NCBI RefSeq assembly: GCF_000410875.1
Contig: NZ_AROI01000009.1
Span: 248,001-312,000, forward strand
DNA from: Halopseudomonas pelagia CL-AP6
Lineage (GTDB): Bacteria; Pseudomonadota; Gammaproteobacteria; Pseudomonadales; Pseudomonadaceae
Length of the DNA: 64,000 nt
Direction: 5' to 3'
In this document: one piece after another, positions 36,758 through 46,183 of the stretch
Numbering within the stretch: position 1 is the first letter of the stretch
How the letters are laid out: every line of letters starts with the position of its first letter
Notes under the pieces: model-generated
The model's input: only the letters and a program-made list of their open reading frames with translations
Databases searched by the model: none
What the model was told of the DNA's origin: nothing
Made by a program: the position numbers and the translations under genes

Positions 36758-38350
36758 ATGCTCGTATCTGACCCTCAAACCCTGTTGGCTGGTATTACGC
36801 TGGCGCTCTTGCTGGGTTGGGCCGTAACTGCCTGGTTGGCGGTGCGCCGTGGCAGCCAAGCGCAGAAGGAATTGAATTTGACGCGCCAGCAGCTCGAGCT
36901 GCAGCGTGGTGAAACACAGCAGTTGCAGCAGGAGATGCACCAACAGCAGGCACGCCACGCCGGCCTGGACGTGCGCATGGAGCATCAGCAGGAAAGTCTG
37001 GAGATGCTGCGTCAGCAGCTCGAGCAGCGCAGTGTACAGTTGACGCAACTGGAACAGCAGAGCCATGACTGGCAGCTTAGGGCCGAACGCGCACAGACGC
37101 TGAGCCAGGAGCAGGCGCGGCAGATCGACGAACTGCGCCTGGAACGCCAGGTGTTGAATGAGCGCCTACTCAGCCTGCAGGGAACTCACGAACAGCTAGG
37201 GCTGGAACACAGCACCCTGAAAAATACGCTGGAGCACCGCCAGCAGCATTTCACCGAGCAGCAGCAACTGCTGAAGGACAGCCGTGACCAGTTAAAAATG
37301 GAGTTCGAACAGTTGGCGGGCAAGATCTTCGAAGCCAAAGGCCAGGCGTTTTCCCAGCAGAGCCAGCAGTCGCTGGACAGCCTGCTGAAACCCTTCCGCG
37401 AACAGATCGATCAGTTCCGCCTCAAGGTTGAGGACATTCACCATAAGGATACCCAGCAGCAGGCGACGTTGGCCAGCGAGCTTAATCATCTCAAGGAGCT
37501 GAATAGGCAGATCACCCAGGAGGCCCACGATCTGAGTACCGCCCTGCGCGGGCAGAAGAAAACCCAGGGCAACTGGGGCGAACTGATTCTAGAGAACGTG
37601 CTGGAGCGCTCGGGCCTGATCGCCGGCAAAGACTTCAAGCGCGAAGTCAGCATGACCAACGCCGACGGCCAACGCCAGCGTCCGGACGTGCTGGTCTACC
37701 TGCCACAGGAGAAACACCTGATCATCGATGCCAAAGTCTCGCTAAATGCCTACACCCGCTATATCAATAGTGAAGATGAGACCGAGCGCCGGGTGGCATT
37801 GGCTGAGCATGTGCAGGCCATCAGTCAGCGCATACGTGAACTTTCGGATCGCAACTACTTCGAATTGCCCGGACTCAATGCACCGGAAATGGTCTTTATG
37901 TTTATTCCTATTGAGTCCGCCTTCGTCGAGGCCTTGAAGGCAGACGAGAGCCTGTTTCAGAAGGCCATCGAACAGAACGTGCTGGTCGCCACGCCGACCA
38001 CCCTGCTGACCAGCCTGAACATCGTACGCCAGCTCTGGCGTTTCGAAGATCAGAATAAGCACACCGCCGAACTGGCCGAACGAGCAGGCAAGGTTTATGA
38101 CAAGCTGCGCACTTTTCTGGGTAGCATGGACGGCATTGAAAAGAGTCTGGAGAAGGCCACCGATGCTTATCAGAAGGCCCGCGATCAACTGGTTAACGGG
38201 CGCGGAAATCTGGTTAAACAGATCACTGATTTCAAAGAGTTAGGTGTGTCTGTTAAGGCTGAGTTAAGCGAAGACTGGACCGATCGCGCAGCCCTGGAGT
38301 TAGGGCACGAACGCGGCGATCAAGCCGATGTGCCCGCTGAAGATCGCTGA
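36758..38350 (+). CDS. rmuC: DNA recombination protein RmuC
   Basis: RmuC limits inversions at short inverted repeats and is predicted to have a nuclease-like fold. The 530-residue product has an N-terminal membrane helix (LLAGITLALLLGWAVTAWLAV), a very long Gln/Glu-rich coiled-coil to about residue 180, and the conserved domain GNWGELILENVLERSGLI with RPDVLVYLPQ and IIDAKVSL. It has an independent position between the DUF1302 operon and urease. Confidence 0.92.
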   Translation: MLVSDPQTLLAGITLALLLGWAVTAWLAVRRGSQAQKELNLTRQQLELQRGETQQLQQEMHQQQARHAGLDVRMEHQQESLEMLRQQLEQRSVQLTQLEQQSHDWQLRAERAQTLSQEQARQIDELRLERQVLNERLLSLQGTHEQLGLEHSTLKNTLEHRQQHFTEQQQLLKDSRDQLKMEFEQLAGKIFEAKGQAFSQQSQQSLDSLLKPFREQIDQFRLKVEDIHHKDTQQQATLASELNHLKELNRQITQEAHDLSTALRGQKKTQGNWGELILENVLERSGLIAGKDFKREVSMTNADGQRQRPDVLVYLPQEKHLIIDAKVSLNAYTRYINSEDETERRVALAEHVQAISQRIRELSDRNYFELPGLNAPEMVFMFIPIESAFVEALKADESLFQKAIEQNVLVATPTTLLTSLNIVRQLWRFEDQNKHTAELAERAGKVYDKLRTFLGSMDGIEKSLEKATDAYQKARDQLVNGRGNLVKQITDFKELGVSVKAELSEDWTDRAALELGHERGDQADVPAEDR

Positions 38351-38422
38351 GGGCCGCAGGATCTTTGCAAGCACGCTAAAGGCGATCTTTGCGTTACCTC
38401 TGCGGCATATTTGCAGTATGCA

Positions 38423-38439
38423 TGCACCATAAAGGTGCG
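38423..38439. promoter_or_regulatory. NtrC binding site upstream of urease
   Basis: TGCACCATAAAGGTGCG matches the NtrC consensus TGCACY-N5-GGTGCA at all positions but the last. Its centre is about 116 bp upstream of the start predicted from the sigma-54 promoter, the usual enhancer distance. A poorer half-matching site (GGTGCA at 38489-38494) lies nearer the promoter. Confidence 0.75.
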
Positions 38440-38520
38440 TATATCTGATTGATGTCGGTCGTCGCCCTGAAATGGGGCGCTCGATTGCGGTGCATCCCCG
38501 TAACCTCGTTCCCCTCAGGC

Positions 38521-38535
38521 TGGCACGTCCTTTGC
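38521..38535 (+). promoter_or_regulatory. Sigma-54 promoter of the urease operon
   Basis: TGGCACGTCCTTTGC is a perfect match to the sigma-54 consensus TGGCACGN4TTGC. Transcription would begin near 38547, 30 nt before ureD. With the NtrC site this places urease under nitrogen limitation control. Confidence 0.88.
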
Positions 38536-38576
38536 TCAGGCTTTACCAGATACATTGGTAAAGGACAGGGCAGAGC

Positions 38577-39434
38577 ATGACTGCCGCTTGGCATCTTGAA
38601 CAGCACGACAGCGCCATTAACTGGCAGGCAGGTCTGAACCTCGGCATCGTCAGCCGGGGTGGCCGCTCTGTGCTTGAGCATGTCAGTCACCGGGGCCCGC
38701 TGCGCATCCAGCGGCCGCTGCTCCCTGAAGGGGCAGAATGCCCCCATTTTTACATCCTGCATCCCCCTGGAGGCATGGTCAGTGGCGATTCGTTGCGCCT
38801 CCAGGTATCAGTGGGAGAGGGCAGCAGTGTACTGCTGACCACGCCTTCTTCCGGCAAGTTCTACCGAGCTCGGAACAACGGCACCCTGCAGGTGCAGCAC
38901 AACCGCTTCAGCGTCGCGGCTCGCGCTAGCCTGGAATATCTTCCCCAGGACACCATCGCTTTCGAGGGCTGCAACGCGCGCATGATTACCCGCATCGATA
39001 TGGTCACGGGCGCTCGGTTTTGCGCCTGGGATTTGCTCTGTCTGGGCCGTCCTGCGTCCGGTGAGGGCTTCGAGCGTGGTCGCGTCGATCAGCATCTGGA
39101 TGTCTGGCGCGATGGCCGGCCGTTGTATATCGAGCGTAACCGCTTCGAAGGCGGTGACCCGTTGCTCACGGCACGCTGGGGTCTTGGCAACGCGGGTGTC
39201 AGCGGTACCTGGCTAGCCACGCTGACGTTGGATCGCGATCAACTCGACCGGCTGCGCGAAGACTTTGCCGATTACCCGCAACTGGCTTTTACCCAGCGCC
39301 ATGGTCTGCTGATTGCGCGCTATCTGGGACAGCACGCGGAACATGCGCGTAACAGTTTCATTCGTCTGTGGCAGCAGCTGCGACCGTTGATCAACGGTCG
39401 GGAAACCTGCTTGCCGCGTATCTGGACTACCTGA
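38577..39434 (+). CDS. ureD: Urease accessory protein UreD
   Basis: UreD is the scaffold that binds apo-urease and, with UreF and UreG, delivers nickel and CO2 to the active site. The 285-residue product has the family signatures [19 protein letters not shown] and GDSLRL. The segment [12 protein letters not shown] is also typical. It is the first gene of the operon, 30 nt downstream of the predicted start site. ureA follows after 13 nt. Confidence 0.93.
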   Translation: MTAAWHLEQHDSAINWQAGLNLGIVSRGGRSVLEHVSHRGPLRIQRPLLPEGAECPHFYILHPPGGMVSGDSLRLQVSVGEGSSVLLTTPSSGKFYRARNNGTLQVQHNRFSVAARASLEYLPQDTIAFEGCNARMITRIDMVTGARFCAWDLLCLGRPASGEGFERGRVDQHLDVWRDGRPLYIERNRFEGGDPLLTARWGLGNAGVSGTWLATLTLDRDQLDRLREDFADYPQLAFTQRHGLLIARYLGQHAEHARNSFIRLWQQLRPLINGRETCLPRIWTT

Positions 39435-39447
39435 CAGGAGTGTTTGC

Positions 39448-39750
39448 ATGGAGTTGACTCCCCGCGAAAAAGACAAGCTGCTGCTGTTTACCGCAGCCCT
39501 TGTGGCCGAACGGCGGCTGGCCCGAGGGGTAATACTGAACTACCCCGAAGCAGTGGCCTATATCAGTGCCGCGATCATGGAGGGCGCCCGTGACGGTCGC
39601 AGCGTGGCGGAGATGATGAGCTATGGCCGCACGCTGCTGACCCGTGAACAGGTAATGCCCGGCGTACCGGAAATGGTCGCCGAAGTGCAGGTGGAAGCGA
39701 CCTTTCCGGACGGTACCAAGCTGGTCACCGTTCACAACCCGATTCCCTGA
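39448..39750 (+). CDS. ureA: Urease subunit gamma
   Basis: This is the smallest structural subunit of the nickel enzyme that splits urea into ammonia and CO2. The 100-residue product begins [20 protein letters not shown], has the typical [12 protein letters not shown] segment, and is the usual length. AGGAG precedes the ATG. ureB starts 12 nt after its stop. Confidence 0.97.
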   Translation: MELTPREKDKLLLFTAALVAERRLARGVILNYPEAVAYISAAIMEGARDGRSVAEMMSYGRTLLTREQVMPGVPEMVAEVQVEATFPDGTKLVTVHNPIP

Positions 39751-39762
39751 CAGGAGCTGACC

Positions 39763-40068
39763 ATGATTCCCGGAGAAATCCAGACTCGCCCCGGTAGCCT
39801 GACGCTCAACGAAGGGCGCGAGACTATCACCATCAGCGTGGCCAACAGTGGCGACCGGCCGATCCAGGTCGGCTCGCATTACCACTTCGCGGAAACCAAC
39901 GCCGCCTTGCACTTCGATCGCGACGCTGCGTGCGGCTTTCGCCTGAATATTGCCGCTGGCACCGCCGTGCGTTTCGAGCCCGGCCAGAGCCGCGAGATCG
40001 AACTGGTAGCCCTGGCCGGCGAGCGCAAGGTCTATGGTTTTCGCGGCCTGGTAATGGGCAGCCTGTGA
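39763..40068 (+). CDS. ureB: Urease subunit beta
   Basis: This is the beta structural subunit. The 101-residue product begins MIPGEIQT and contains [20 protein letters not shown], a strongly conserved segment, then [14 protein letters not shown]. gamma, beta and alpha are separate genes, as in most gammaproteobacteria and unlike the fused Helicobacter form. ureC follows after 28 nt. Confidence 0.97.
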   Translation: MIPGEIQTRPGSLTLNEGRETITISVANSGDRPIQVGSHYHFAETNAALHFDRDAACGFRLNIAAGTAVRFEPGQSREIELVALAGERKVYGFRGLVMGSL

Positions 40069-40096
40069 AGTGCGAACAGTGAATAAGGAGCGCTAG

Positions 40097-41797
40097 ATGG
40101 AGATCAGCAGAGAAGCCTACGCCGAGATGTACGGCCCAACCACGGGCGATCGCGTACGCCTGGGTGACACCGAGCTGTGGATCAGCGTCGAGAAAGATCT
40201 GACCCGTTACGGTGAAGAGGTCAAGTTCGGCGGCGGCAAAGTGATTCGTGACGGTATGGGGCAAAGCCAGCGGGTACGCGCGGAGACCCCGGACACCCTG
40301 ATAACCAATGCCCTGATTCTGGACTGGTGGGGTGTGATCAAGGCTGATGTGGCGATCAAGAACGGCATGATCAGCCAGATCGGCAAGGCCGGTAACCCGG
40401 ATATTCAGCCCGGCGTAGATATCATCGTGGGTCCCGGTACCGAAGTCATCGCCGGGGAGGGCCTGATTCTCACTGCCGGCGGCATTGATGCGCATATCCA
40501 CTTTATCTGTCCACAGCAGATTGAAGAGGCGCTCACCTCCGGAGTCACCACCATGCTCGGCGGCGGCACTGGTCCTGCAACAGGCACCAACGCAACTACC
40601 TGCACACCCGGCGCCTGGCATATCGCCCGGATGCTGCAGTCGGCCGAATCCTTCCCGATGAATCTGGGCTTTCTCGGCAAGGGCAACGCCAGCCTGCCGG
40701 ATGCGCTGGAAGAACAGCTGGAAGCGGGGGCTATGGGCCTCAAATTGCACGAAGACTGGGGCACCACGCCAGCGGCTATCGACTGCTGCCTGAGTGTGGC
40801 TGAAGCCTACGATGTGCAGGTGGCTATCCATACCGACACCTTGAACGAGTCGGGTTTTGTTGAAGATACCCTGGCGGCGATCAAGGGCCGAGTGATTCAC
40901 ACCTACCACACCGAGGGTGCTGGTGGCGGCCACGCACCGGACATCATCAAGGCCTGTGGCGAGCCGAATGTATTGCCCTCGTCGACCAACCCGACCCGGC
41001 CCTACACCATCAATACCGTGGATGAGCATCTGGACATGCTGATGGTCTGCCACCACCTGGACCCGGCAATTGCCGAAGACGTCGCCTTTGCTGACTCGCG
41101 CATCCGCCGCGAAACCATCGCCGCCGAAGATATCCTGCATGATCTGGGCGCCTTCAGCATGATCTCCTCCGACTCCCAAGCTATGGGCCGCGTGGGTGAG
41201 GTGATCACGCGCACCTGGCAAACCGCGCACAAGATGAAGGTGCAACGTGGTCCGCTACCTGAGGACGACGACTGGTCGGACAACTTCCGCGCCAAGCGTT
41301 ATATCGCCAAGTACACCGTTAACCCGGCAATCACCATGGGCATCTCCCATGTGGTCGGCTCGGTCGAGGTGGGCAAACTGGCTGATTTGGTGTTATGGAA
41401 GCCAGCATTTTTTGCGACTAAACCCAGCCTGATCATCAAGGGCGGCTCCATTGCTGCGGCCCCGATGGGTGACCCCAACGCGTCGATTCCCACCCCGCAA
41501 CCGGTGCATTACCGGCCGATGTTTGGCGCCTTCGGCAGCGCGATGAACAGCACCTGTATTACTTTTGTCAGTCAGGCAGCGCTGGATGCCGATATCGCCG
41601 GCAAGCTCGGGTTGAACCGGCGGCTGGAAGCCGTCAGCAAAACTCGCAGCATCAGCAAGGCGGACATGAAGCTTAACGATTACCAGCCGGTGATCAGCGT
41701 CGATTCGCAGACCTATGTGGTCAAGGCTGATGGTGTTGAGCTGTTGTGCGAGCCGGCCGAATCCCTGCCGTTGGCCCAGCGTTATTATCTGTTCTAG
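40097..41797 (+). CDS. ureC: Urease subunit alpha (catalytic)
   Basis: This is the catalytic subunit with a two-nickel active site. In the 566-residue product H133 and H135 lie in DAHIHF and the carbamylated lysine K216 in GLKLHEDWG. Further ligands are in [11 protein letters not shown] and [13 protein letters not shown], the flap cysteine/histidine in MVCHHLDP, and the metal aspartate in [13 protein letters not shown]. All expected residues are present, so the enzyme should be active once matured. AAGGAG lies upstream of the ATG. Confidence 0.98.
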   Translation: MEISREAYAEMYGPTTGDRVRLGDTELWISVEKDLTRYGEEVKFGGGKVIRDGMGQSQRVRAETPDTLITNALILDWWGVIKADVAIKNGMISQIGKAGNPDIQPGVDIIVGPGTEVIAGEGLILTAGGIDAHIHFICPQQIEEALTSGVTTMLGGGTGPATGTNATTCTPGAWHIARMLQSAESFPMNLGFLGKGNASLPDALEEQLEAGAMGLKLHEDWGTTPAAIDCCLSVAEAYDVQVAIHTDTLNESGFVEDTLAAIKGRVIHTYHTEGAGGGHAPDIIKACGEPNVLPSSTNPTRPYTINTVDEHLDMLMVCHHLDPAIAEDVAFADSRIRRETIAAEDILHDLGAFSMISSDSQAMGRVGEVITRTWQTAHKMKVQRGPLPEDDDWSDNFRAKRYIAKYTVNPAITMGISHVVGSVEVGKLADLVLWKPAFFATKPSLIIKGGSIAAAPMGDPNASIPTPQPVHYRPMFGAFGSAMNSTCITFVSQAALDADIAGKLGLNRRLEAVSKTRSISKADMKLNDYQPVISVDSQTYVVKADGVELLCEPAESLPLAQRYYLF

Positions 41798-41807
41798 GGA
41801 GTGCGTA

Positions 41808-42308
41808 ATGATCGAATGCCATCAATGGCTGGATGAACCAGGCCCAGCCGACCATGTGCTTGAACTGACCTACGAGAAGCGCACACGCAGTCGCTTGCGC
41901 GCGCAGACCCAGGGCGGCGTCGAGATCGGCTTGTTTCTGCCGCGCGGGCGCGTACTCGCCGAAGGGCAGCGGCTGCAGGGCGATGACGGTAGTGTGATCA
42001 TGATTCACGCGGCATCCGAATCGCTGTCGAGGGTCTTCTGCGATGACGCATTGCTGCTGTCACGCGCCGCCTACCACATGGGCAACCGTCATGTGCCGTT
42101 GGAGATTCAGCCGGGCCAGTTGCGTTACCTGCGCGACCATGTGCTGGACAGCATGCTGCGTGGTTTTGGTCTCGACGTGGAAGAAATCGTCGCGCCGTTT
42201 AATCCCGAGCCCGGCGCTTACCATAGCCATGGCCACAGCGTCGCGACGCCAGCAGGGCCAGTGCAAGCGGCGCCTTTTTTGCGCCTGGGTGGCCACGAGC
42301 ATGGCTGA
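41808..42308 (+). CDS. ureE: Urease nickel metallochaperone UreE
   Basis: UreE carries nickel to the UreDFG complex. The ATG at 41808 (after GGGAG) gives 166 residues beginning MIECHQWLDEP. Longer in-frame starts lie inside ureC. The core GNRHVPLEI holds the conserved nickel histidine. The C-terminal tail has spaced histidines (HSHGHS and GGHEHG), a modest version of the His-rich tail of other UreE proteins. It overlaps ureF by 8 nt. Confidence 0.94.
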   Translation: MIECHQWLDEPGPADHVLELTYEKRTRSRLRAQTQGGVEIGLFLPRGRVLAEGQRLQGDDGSVIMIHAASESLSRVFCDDALLLSRAAYHMGNRHVPLEIQPGQLRYLRDHVLDSMLRGFGLDVEEIVAPFNPEPGAYHSHGHSVATPAGPVQAAPFLRLGGHEHG

Positions 42309-42981
42309 TATTGCCGATGCAGCGCTTTTGCGGGTGTTGCAACTGGCCAGTCCGGCGCTGCCGATTGGCGGCTACGCCTATTCCCAGGGCCTGGAATACG
42401 CGATCGAGCAGGACTGGGTAACGGACCTGGATTCCGCTGCCGGCTGGCTGACGGCGTTGGCCACCCGATCGCTTGGACGCCTGGATATCCCAGTGCTGTT
42501 GCGCCAGTACGCCGCCTTGGAGCAGCGGAACGAAAACGGTTTTACGGCCTGGAACGATTGGCTGCTGGCCAGCCGCGAAACCGCCGAGCTATACCTGGAA
42601 GACAGCCAGCAGGGCGGAGCGCTACTGCGTCTGATGAAATCCCTGCTGATTCCAGCGGCGCTGGATTGGCCCTCCGGTGAGCCTTTGGCGCTGATCAGCG
42701 CTTTCGCCATGGCCGGACAGCACTGGCGCACCGGACCCAACGCGCTGGCGCTAGGCGTGCTCTGGAGCTGGCTGGAAAATCAGACCGGCGCTGCGACCAA
42801 ACTGATCCCATTGGGCCAGACCGACGCCCAGCGCTTGCTTGACCGGCTGCTACCGGGGTTGCCGCCGATTGTCGAATTAGCTGGAAAGCTGGCTGATGAG
42901 GAGTTGGGCGCCGGCTTGCCGGGGCTAGCCTTCGCCAGTGCCCGGCATGAACAGCAATACACCCGATTGTTTCGATCCTGA
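42301..42981 (+). CDS. ureF: Urease accessory protein UreF
   Basis: UreF works with UreD and gates GTP hydrolysis by UreG during nickel insertion. The ATG at 42301 overlaps the ureE stop and gives 226 residues beginning MADIADAALLRVLQLASPAL, with the family motif PIGGYAYSQGLE. The in-frame region upstream of 42301 lies over ureE and is not part of the gene. Confidence 0.94.
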   Translation: MADIADAALLRVLQLASPALPIGGYAYSQGLEYAIEQDWVTDLDSAAGWLTALATRSLGRLDIPVLLRQYAALEQRNENGFTAWNDWLLASRETAELYLEDSQQGGALLRLMKSLLIPAALDWPSGEPLALISAFAMAGQHWRTGPNALALGVLWSWLENQTGAATKLIPLGQTDAQRLLDRLLPGLPPIVELAGKLADEELGAGLPGLAFASARHEQQYTRLFRS

Positions 42982-43023
42982 CCCGATTTTTTCTATCCCG
43001 ATTCTTTGCTAAGGAGTACCACA

Positions 43024-43671
43024 ATGAGTTCCAAACCAGCCCTGCGCGTCGGCATCGGCGGCCCAGTCGGCTCCGGCAAGACCGCCTTGGTGCGCATACT
43101 CTGCGAGCGCCTGTACCCGCATTACGATCTGGCGGTCATCACCAACGATATCTACACCCGTGAAGATGCTGACTTCCTGCTGCGCCATGAAGCGCTGCCA
43201 GCCGATCGTATTCTGGGTGTTGAAACCGGTGGTTGCCCGCATACCGCGATCCGTGAAGATGCCTCGATGAACCTGGCGGCGATTGCTGAACTGCAGGAAC
43301 GCTTTCCGGCAGTCGAACTGATCTTTGTCGAAAGCGGCGGGGATAACCTGGCGGCGACCTTCAGCCCGGAGTTGTCGGATCTGACGCTCTACGTGATCGA
43401 CGTCTCCGCCGGCGACAAGATTCCACGCAAGGGCGGGCCGGGGATCACCCGTTCGGACCTGCTGATTATCAACAAGACCGATCTGGCACCGCTGGTGGGC
43501 GCCGATCTGGATGTCATGGATCGTGACGCAGCAAAAATGCGCGGCGAGCGGCCCTTCGTATTTTCCAATCTGAAAAGCGGCAAAGGTGTCGAAGACATCA
43601 TTGCCTTTATCGTTCGTCAGGGCATGCTCAAGCCGCTGCCCGAGAACACTCAACAGGCGAAAGGAGTTTGA
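43024..43671 (+). CDS. ureG: Urease GTPase UreG
   Basis: UreG is the SIMIBI-class GTPase that couples GTP hydrolysis to nickel delivery. The ATG at 43024 follows AAGGAG and gives 215 residues. P-loop [11 protein letters not shown], the nickel-binding CPH in [16 protein letters not shown], the FVESGGDN switch and the guanine motif NKTD are all present. Confidence 0.97.
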   Translation: MSSKPALRVGIGGPVGSGKTALVRILCERLYPHYDLAVITNDIYTREDADFLLRHEALPADRILGVETGGCPHTAIREDASMNLAAIAELQERFPAVELIFVESGGDNLAATFSPELSDLTLYVIDVSAGDKIPRKGGPGITRSDLLIINKTDLAPLVGADLDVMDRDAAKMRGERPFVFSNLKSGKGVEDIIAFIVRQGMLKPLPENTQQAKGV

Positions 43672-43673
43672 AC

Positions 43674-44261
43674 ATGCAAGGGTTTTCAAGTCGTTTGATG
43701 GTGCTGGTCGGCGTGTTCGCCATTCCTGGGTTGGCCCACGCGCATCCCGGGCACGAGAACGTAAGCGGGTTGATGAGTGGTTTGGGCCATCCGCTATTTG
43801 GCCTTGATCACCTGTTGGCGATGCTCGCGGTTGGCCTTTGGGGCGCGCAATTGGGCGGTAAGGCACGCTGGATGCTGCCGCTGCTGTTCGTCGGGGTGAT
43901 GCTGGTTGGTGGCGCGTTGGCCATGCTCGGTCTTTCCGTGCCTGGGGTTGAACCGGGGATTGTTGCCTCTGTTGTGGTGCTGGGTCTTTTTCTGCTTTGG
44001 GCGCGTCAGGTGCCGCTGGCGATCAGTGCCGCACTGGTATCGATCTTTGCTCTATTCCATGGCGTTGCCCATGGTGCGGAAATGCCGCTTCAAGCCAGTG
44101 CCATGACCTACGCGTTGGGCTTTGCCGTAGCGACTGCCGGCCTGCACATGGTCGGCCTGCTGGCTGGTGCCTGGCTGCAGCAGCGCTCCTGGCCGGTGGT
44201 CTCGCGGGTAATGGGCGCCGTTATCGGAGCTGTCGGTATCAGCATGGCCGCCGGGATGTAA
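43674..44261 (+). CDS. ureJ: HupE/UreJ family membrane protein (probable nickel permease)
   Basis: HupE/UreJ proteins are secondary nickel (or cobalt) transporters of the inner membrane. The ATG at 43674 follows AGGAG and gives 195 residues: a signal-like N terminus, then HPGHE, GHPLFGLDHLLAML and the FHGVAHGAEMP metal motif, with about six membrane segments. It lies 2 nt after ureG, so nickel uptake is co-expressed with urease maturation. No urea transporter is in the window. Confidence 0.88.
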   Translation: MQGFSSRLMVLVGVFAIPGLAHAHPGHENVSGLMSGLGHPLFGLDHLLAMLAVGLWGAQLGGKARWMLPLLFVGVMLVGGALAMLGLSVPGVEPGIVASVVVLGLFLLWARQVPLAISAALVSIFALFHGVAHGAEMPLQASAMTYALGFAVATAGLHMVGLLAGAWLQQRSWPVVSRVMGAVIGAVGISMAAGM

Positions 44262-44303
44262 CGGATCTTGCCTGTGGCGTGAATGCTTGCCAGCGCGGGA
44301 GCG

Positions 44304-44446
44304 CTGGTTTTGGTGGGGGTGCCGGTCTGGATGGGAGGCTGGTCTTGCTGAGGCTGCCGGCCTCCATGGCGGCCCTGGTTTTGGTGGGGATGCGGGTCTG
44401 GATGGGAGCGCTGGTTTTGGTGGGAGCGGCGGCCTCGCCGCGAATG
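44304..44446. repeat. Four tandem REP-like units of about 36 bp
   Basis: Units beginning CTGGTYTTG start at 44304, 44339, 44375 and 44411 (35, 36, 36 and 36 bp). Units 1 and 3 are very alike, unit 2 is diverged, and unit 4 ends in the REP-type core GTGGGAGCGGCGGCCTCGCC. The gap 44262-44737 holds no convincing gene. Short open frames here are repeat-driven. Confidence 0.75.
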
Positions 44447-44545
44447 CAGCTAACACCGAATTCGCGTCTAGGCCGCGGTTCCCACAGGAATCTGATCATC
44501 CATTTTGGTAAGCGCGTTCACCTGGGGTTGATGCGTTGCTGGCTC

Positions 44546-44579
44546 TTCGCGGCGAGGCCGCCGCTCCCACCAAGACCAG
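44546..44579. repeat. Inverted REP copy forming a pair with 44411-44444
   Basis: Positions 44546-44571 are the exact reverse complement of 44419-44444 (26 bp). With one mismatch the match extends to 34 bp (44411-44444 against 44546-44579). The two face each other about 100 bp apart, the layout of a REP doublet (BIME/REPIN) of Pseudomonas. Confidence 0.8.
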
Positions 44580-44737
44580 CATCCCCCAAGACCCGTTCCG
44601 CCCCTACCAAGCAACCCCCCGCAGCACCGAACCTCCTTCATCGCCAATGCGCCCAAAAACCAGCGCGACGCTGCACATAGCCGTGAACTCTTTCGCCGTT
44701 TAGACTCAAACCAAGATTACAACGTCGGAGGATCCGC

Positions 44738-46183
44738 ATGCATGTTCTGAAACAGGCCGGGCTGTTTGTTCGCGCCAACCTATGGATAGTCCCGCTGGTG
44801 GCCCTGATCGTCTGGGTACTGTTTCGTTTTCTTGATCCTGCGCCACCGCGCACTGTGGTCATGACCACAGGCGCCGAAACCGGTGGTTATCATCAGTTTG
44901 GATTGGCACTGAAGGAGCGCCTGGCAGAAGAAGGGCTGGAGTTGCAGCTCAACACCAGCCGCGGTTCACTGGATAATCTCGAACGGCTTACCGATGGCTC
45001 CGGCGATGTCCAGCTGGGTATTATCCAAAGCGGCATTGAGCAACTTGTCGAGCGCCGCCAGCGCGATCAGCTTGAGGGGCTGGCTACCCTTTACCACGAA
45101 CCTCTGTGGCTTTTTCAGCGTACTGATTCCGACCCTATCTCTACTCCTAGCTCGGCACCGGAGGTGGAGGTCGCGACCGATAATCCAAAGGGCACCGAGG
45201 CCAACACTAATACCGAGATTCGGCGCCTCAGCGACCTGGTCGGCCGCCGTGTTTCCCTGGGCGGCGCGGGCAGCGGTACCTGGGCGGTGGTACGCAGCTT
45301 GTTCGAGGTGCAGGGCGATACCGCCAGTTGGGATTCCCAGGGCGACGGTCAGTGGCAATCGCTGGCCGGCCGCGCCGCTGCAGATGCTTTGTACGCAGGA
45401 GAACTTGACGCTGCCTTTTTTGTATTACCAGCAGACAACAGTCTGATTCGCGAGCTGATTAGCAAGCCGGGTATCGAGCTGGTCAACTTGAGCCAGGCTC
45501 GGGCCTTTGCCGCGCGCCTGCCATATCTGGAGGATCTGACTGTTCCCGAGGGGCTACTGGACATTCAACGTAATGTGCCCGCTCAGGATATCAGCCTGCT
45601 GTCGCCGGTTGCGACCCTGGTAGGCAATGAATATTTCCATCCAGCCTTGACGGCATTGGTACTTAGCGCCGCCAAGGAAGTGTTGCGCGATGGCAATCTG
45701 CTGGATGCGCCAGGCCAGTATCCGGCGGCCCTGCCGATGAAGCTGGATATGAGCGCGGAGGCCGAGTATTACCATGAGAGCGGTACGCCCTTCCTGCAGC
45801 GTTATCTACCGTTCTGGATCGCCTCAATCGTTGATCGGTATATCGTATTGGTGATTCCGCTGATCGTCATCTTGATGCCATTGATACGCAGCATGGGGCC
45901 GATCTATATCTGGCGCATTCGCTCACGGGTTTACCGCTGGTATGAACAGCTGCGGCGCATCGACCATTTGATCGTCAAGGACCAGATCATGGATCGGCTT
46001 GAAGAGGAGATACAGGGTCTGCATAACCTCGAAGATGAGCTGACTCGCGTGGATGTGCCCTTGTCTTATGCCCATGAGTTGTATGAGCTACACCTGCATA
46101 TCCGCTATATGATCAACCGCCTCAAGGCCATGCGCCCCGAGCCGGAGCCAGGTCAATCAGCAGTGGCTTGCGAGCCGGCCTGA
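44738..46183 (+). CDS. TAXI family TRAP transporter receptor-like membrane protein
   Basis: The protein resembles TAXI-type receptors of TRAP transporters: TTGAETGGYHQFGLALKERL, then GVQLGI-type and GGAGSGTW motifs. It is unusual in having an N-terminal anchor helix (LWIVPLVALIVWVLFRFL). It also has a second membrane segment near the C terminus (IVLVIPLIVILMPLI) followed by a charged, probably helical cytoplasmic tail. No TRAP permease genes are adjacent, so it may serve a distant permease or act as a sensor. The last 31 bp overlap the convergent hydrolase gene. Length is 481 residues. Confidence 0.8.
   Translation: MHVLKQAGLFVRANLWIVPLVALIVWVLFRFLDPAPPRTVVMTTGAETGGYHQFGLALKERLAEEGLELQLNTSRGSLDNLERLTDGSGDVQLGIIQSGIEQLVERRQRDQLEGLATLYHEPLWLFQRTDSDPISTPSSAPEVEVATDNPKGTEANTNTEIRRLSDLVGRRVSLGGAGSGTWAVVRSLFEVQGDTASWDSQGDGQWQSLAGRAAADALYAGELDAAFFVLPADNSLIRELISKPGIELVNLSQARAFAARLPYLEDLTVPEGLLDIQRNVPAQDISLLSPVATLVGNEYFHPALTALVLSAAKEVLRDGNLLDAPGQYPAALPMKLDMSAEAEYYHESGTPFLQRYLPFWIASIVDRYIVLVIPLIVILMPLIRSMGPIYIWRIRSRVYRWYEQLRRIDHLIVKDQIMDRLEEEIQGLHNLEDELTRVDVPLSYAHELYELHLHIRYMINRLKAMRPEPEPGQSAVACEPA

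Noticed and set aside
39833-41245. 470-codon minus-strand frame across ureB/ureC
   Set aside because: It is antisense to urease genes with every catalytic residue intact, and the translation is not protein-like.
44304-44579. CRISPR array or small protein gene in the repeats after ureJ
   Set aside because: The units are adjacent with no unique spacers, and the last one pairs with an inverted copy, as in REP elements. Open frames here follow from repeat composition.
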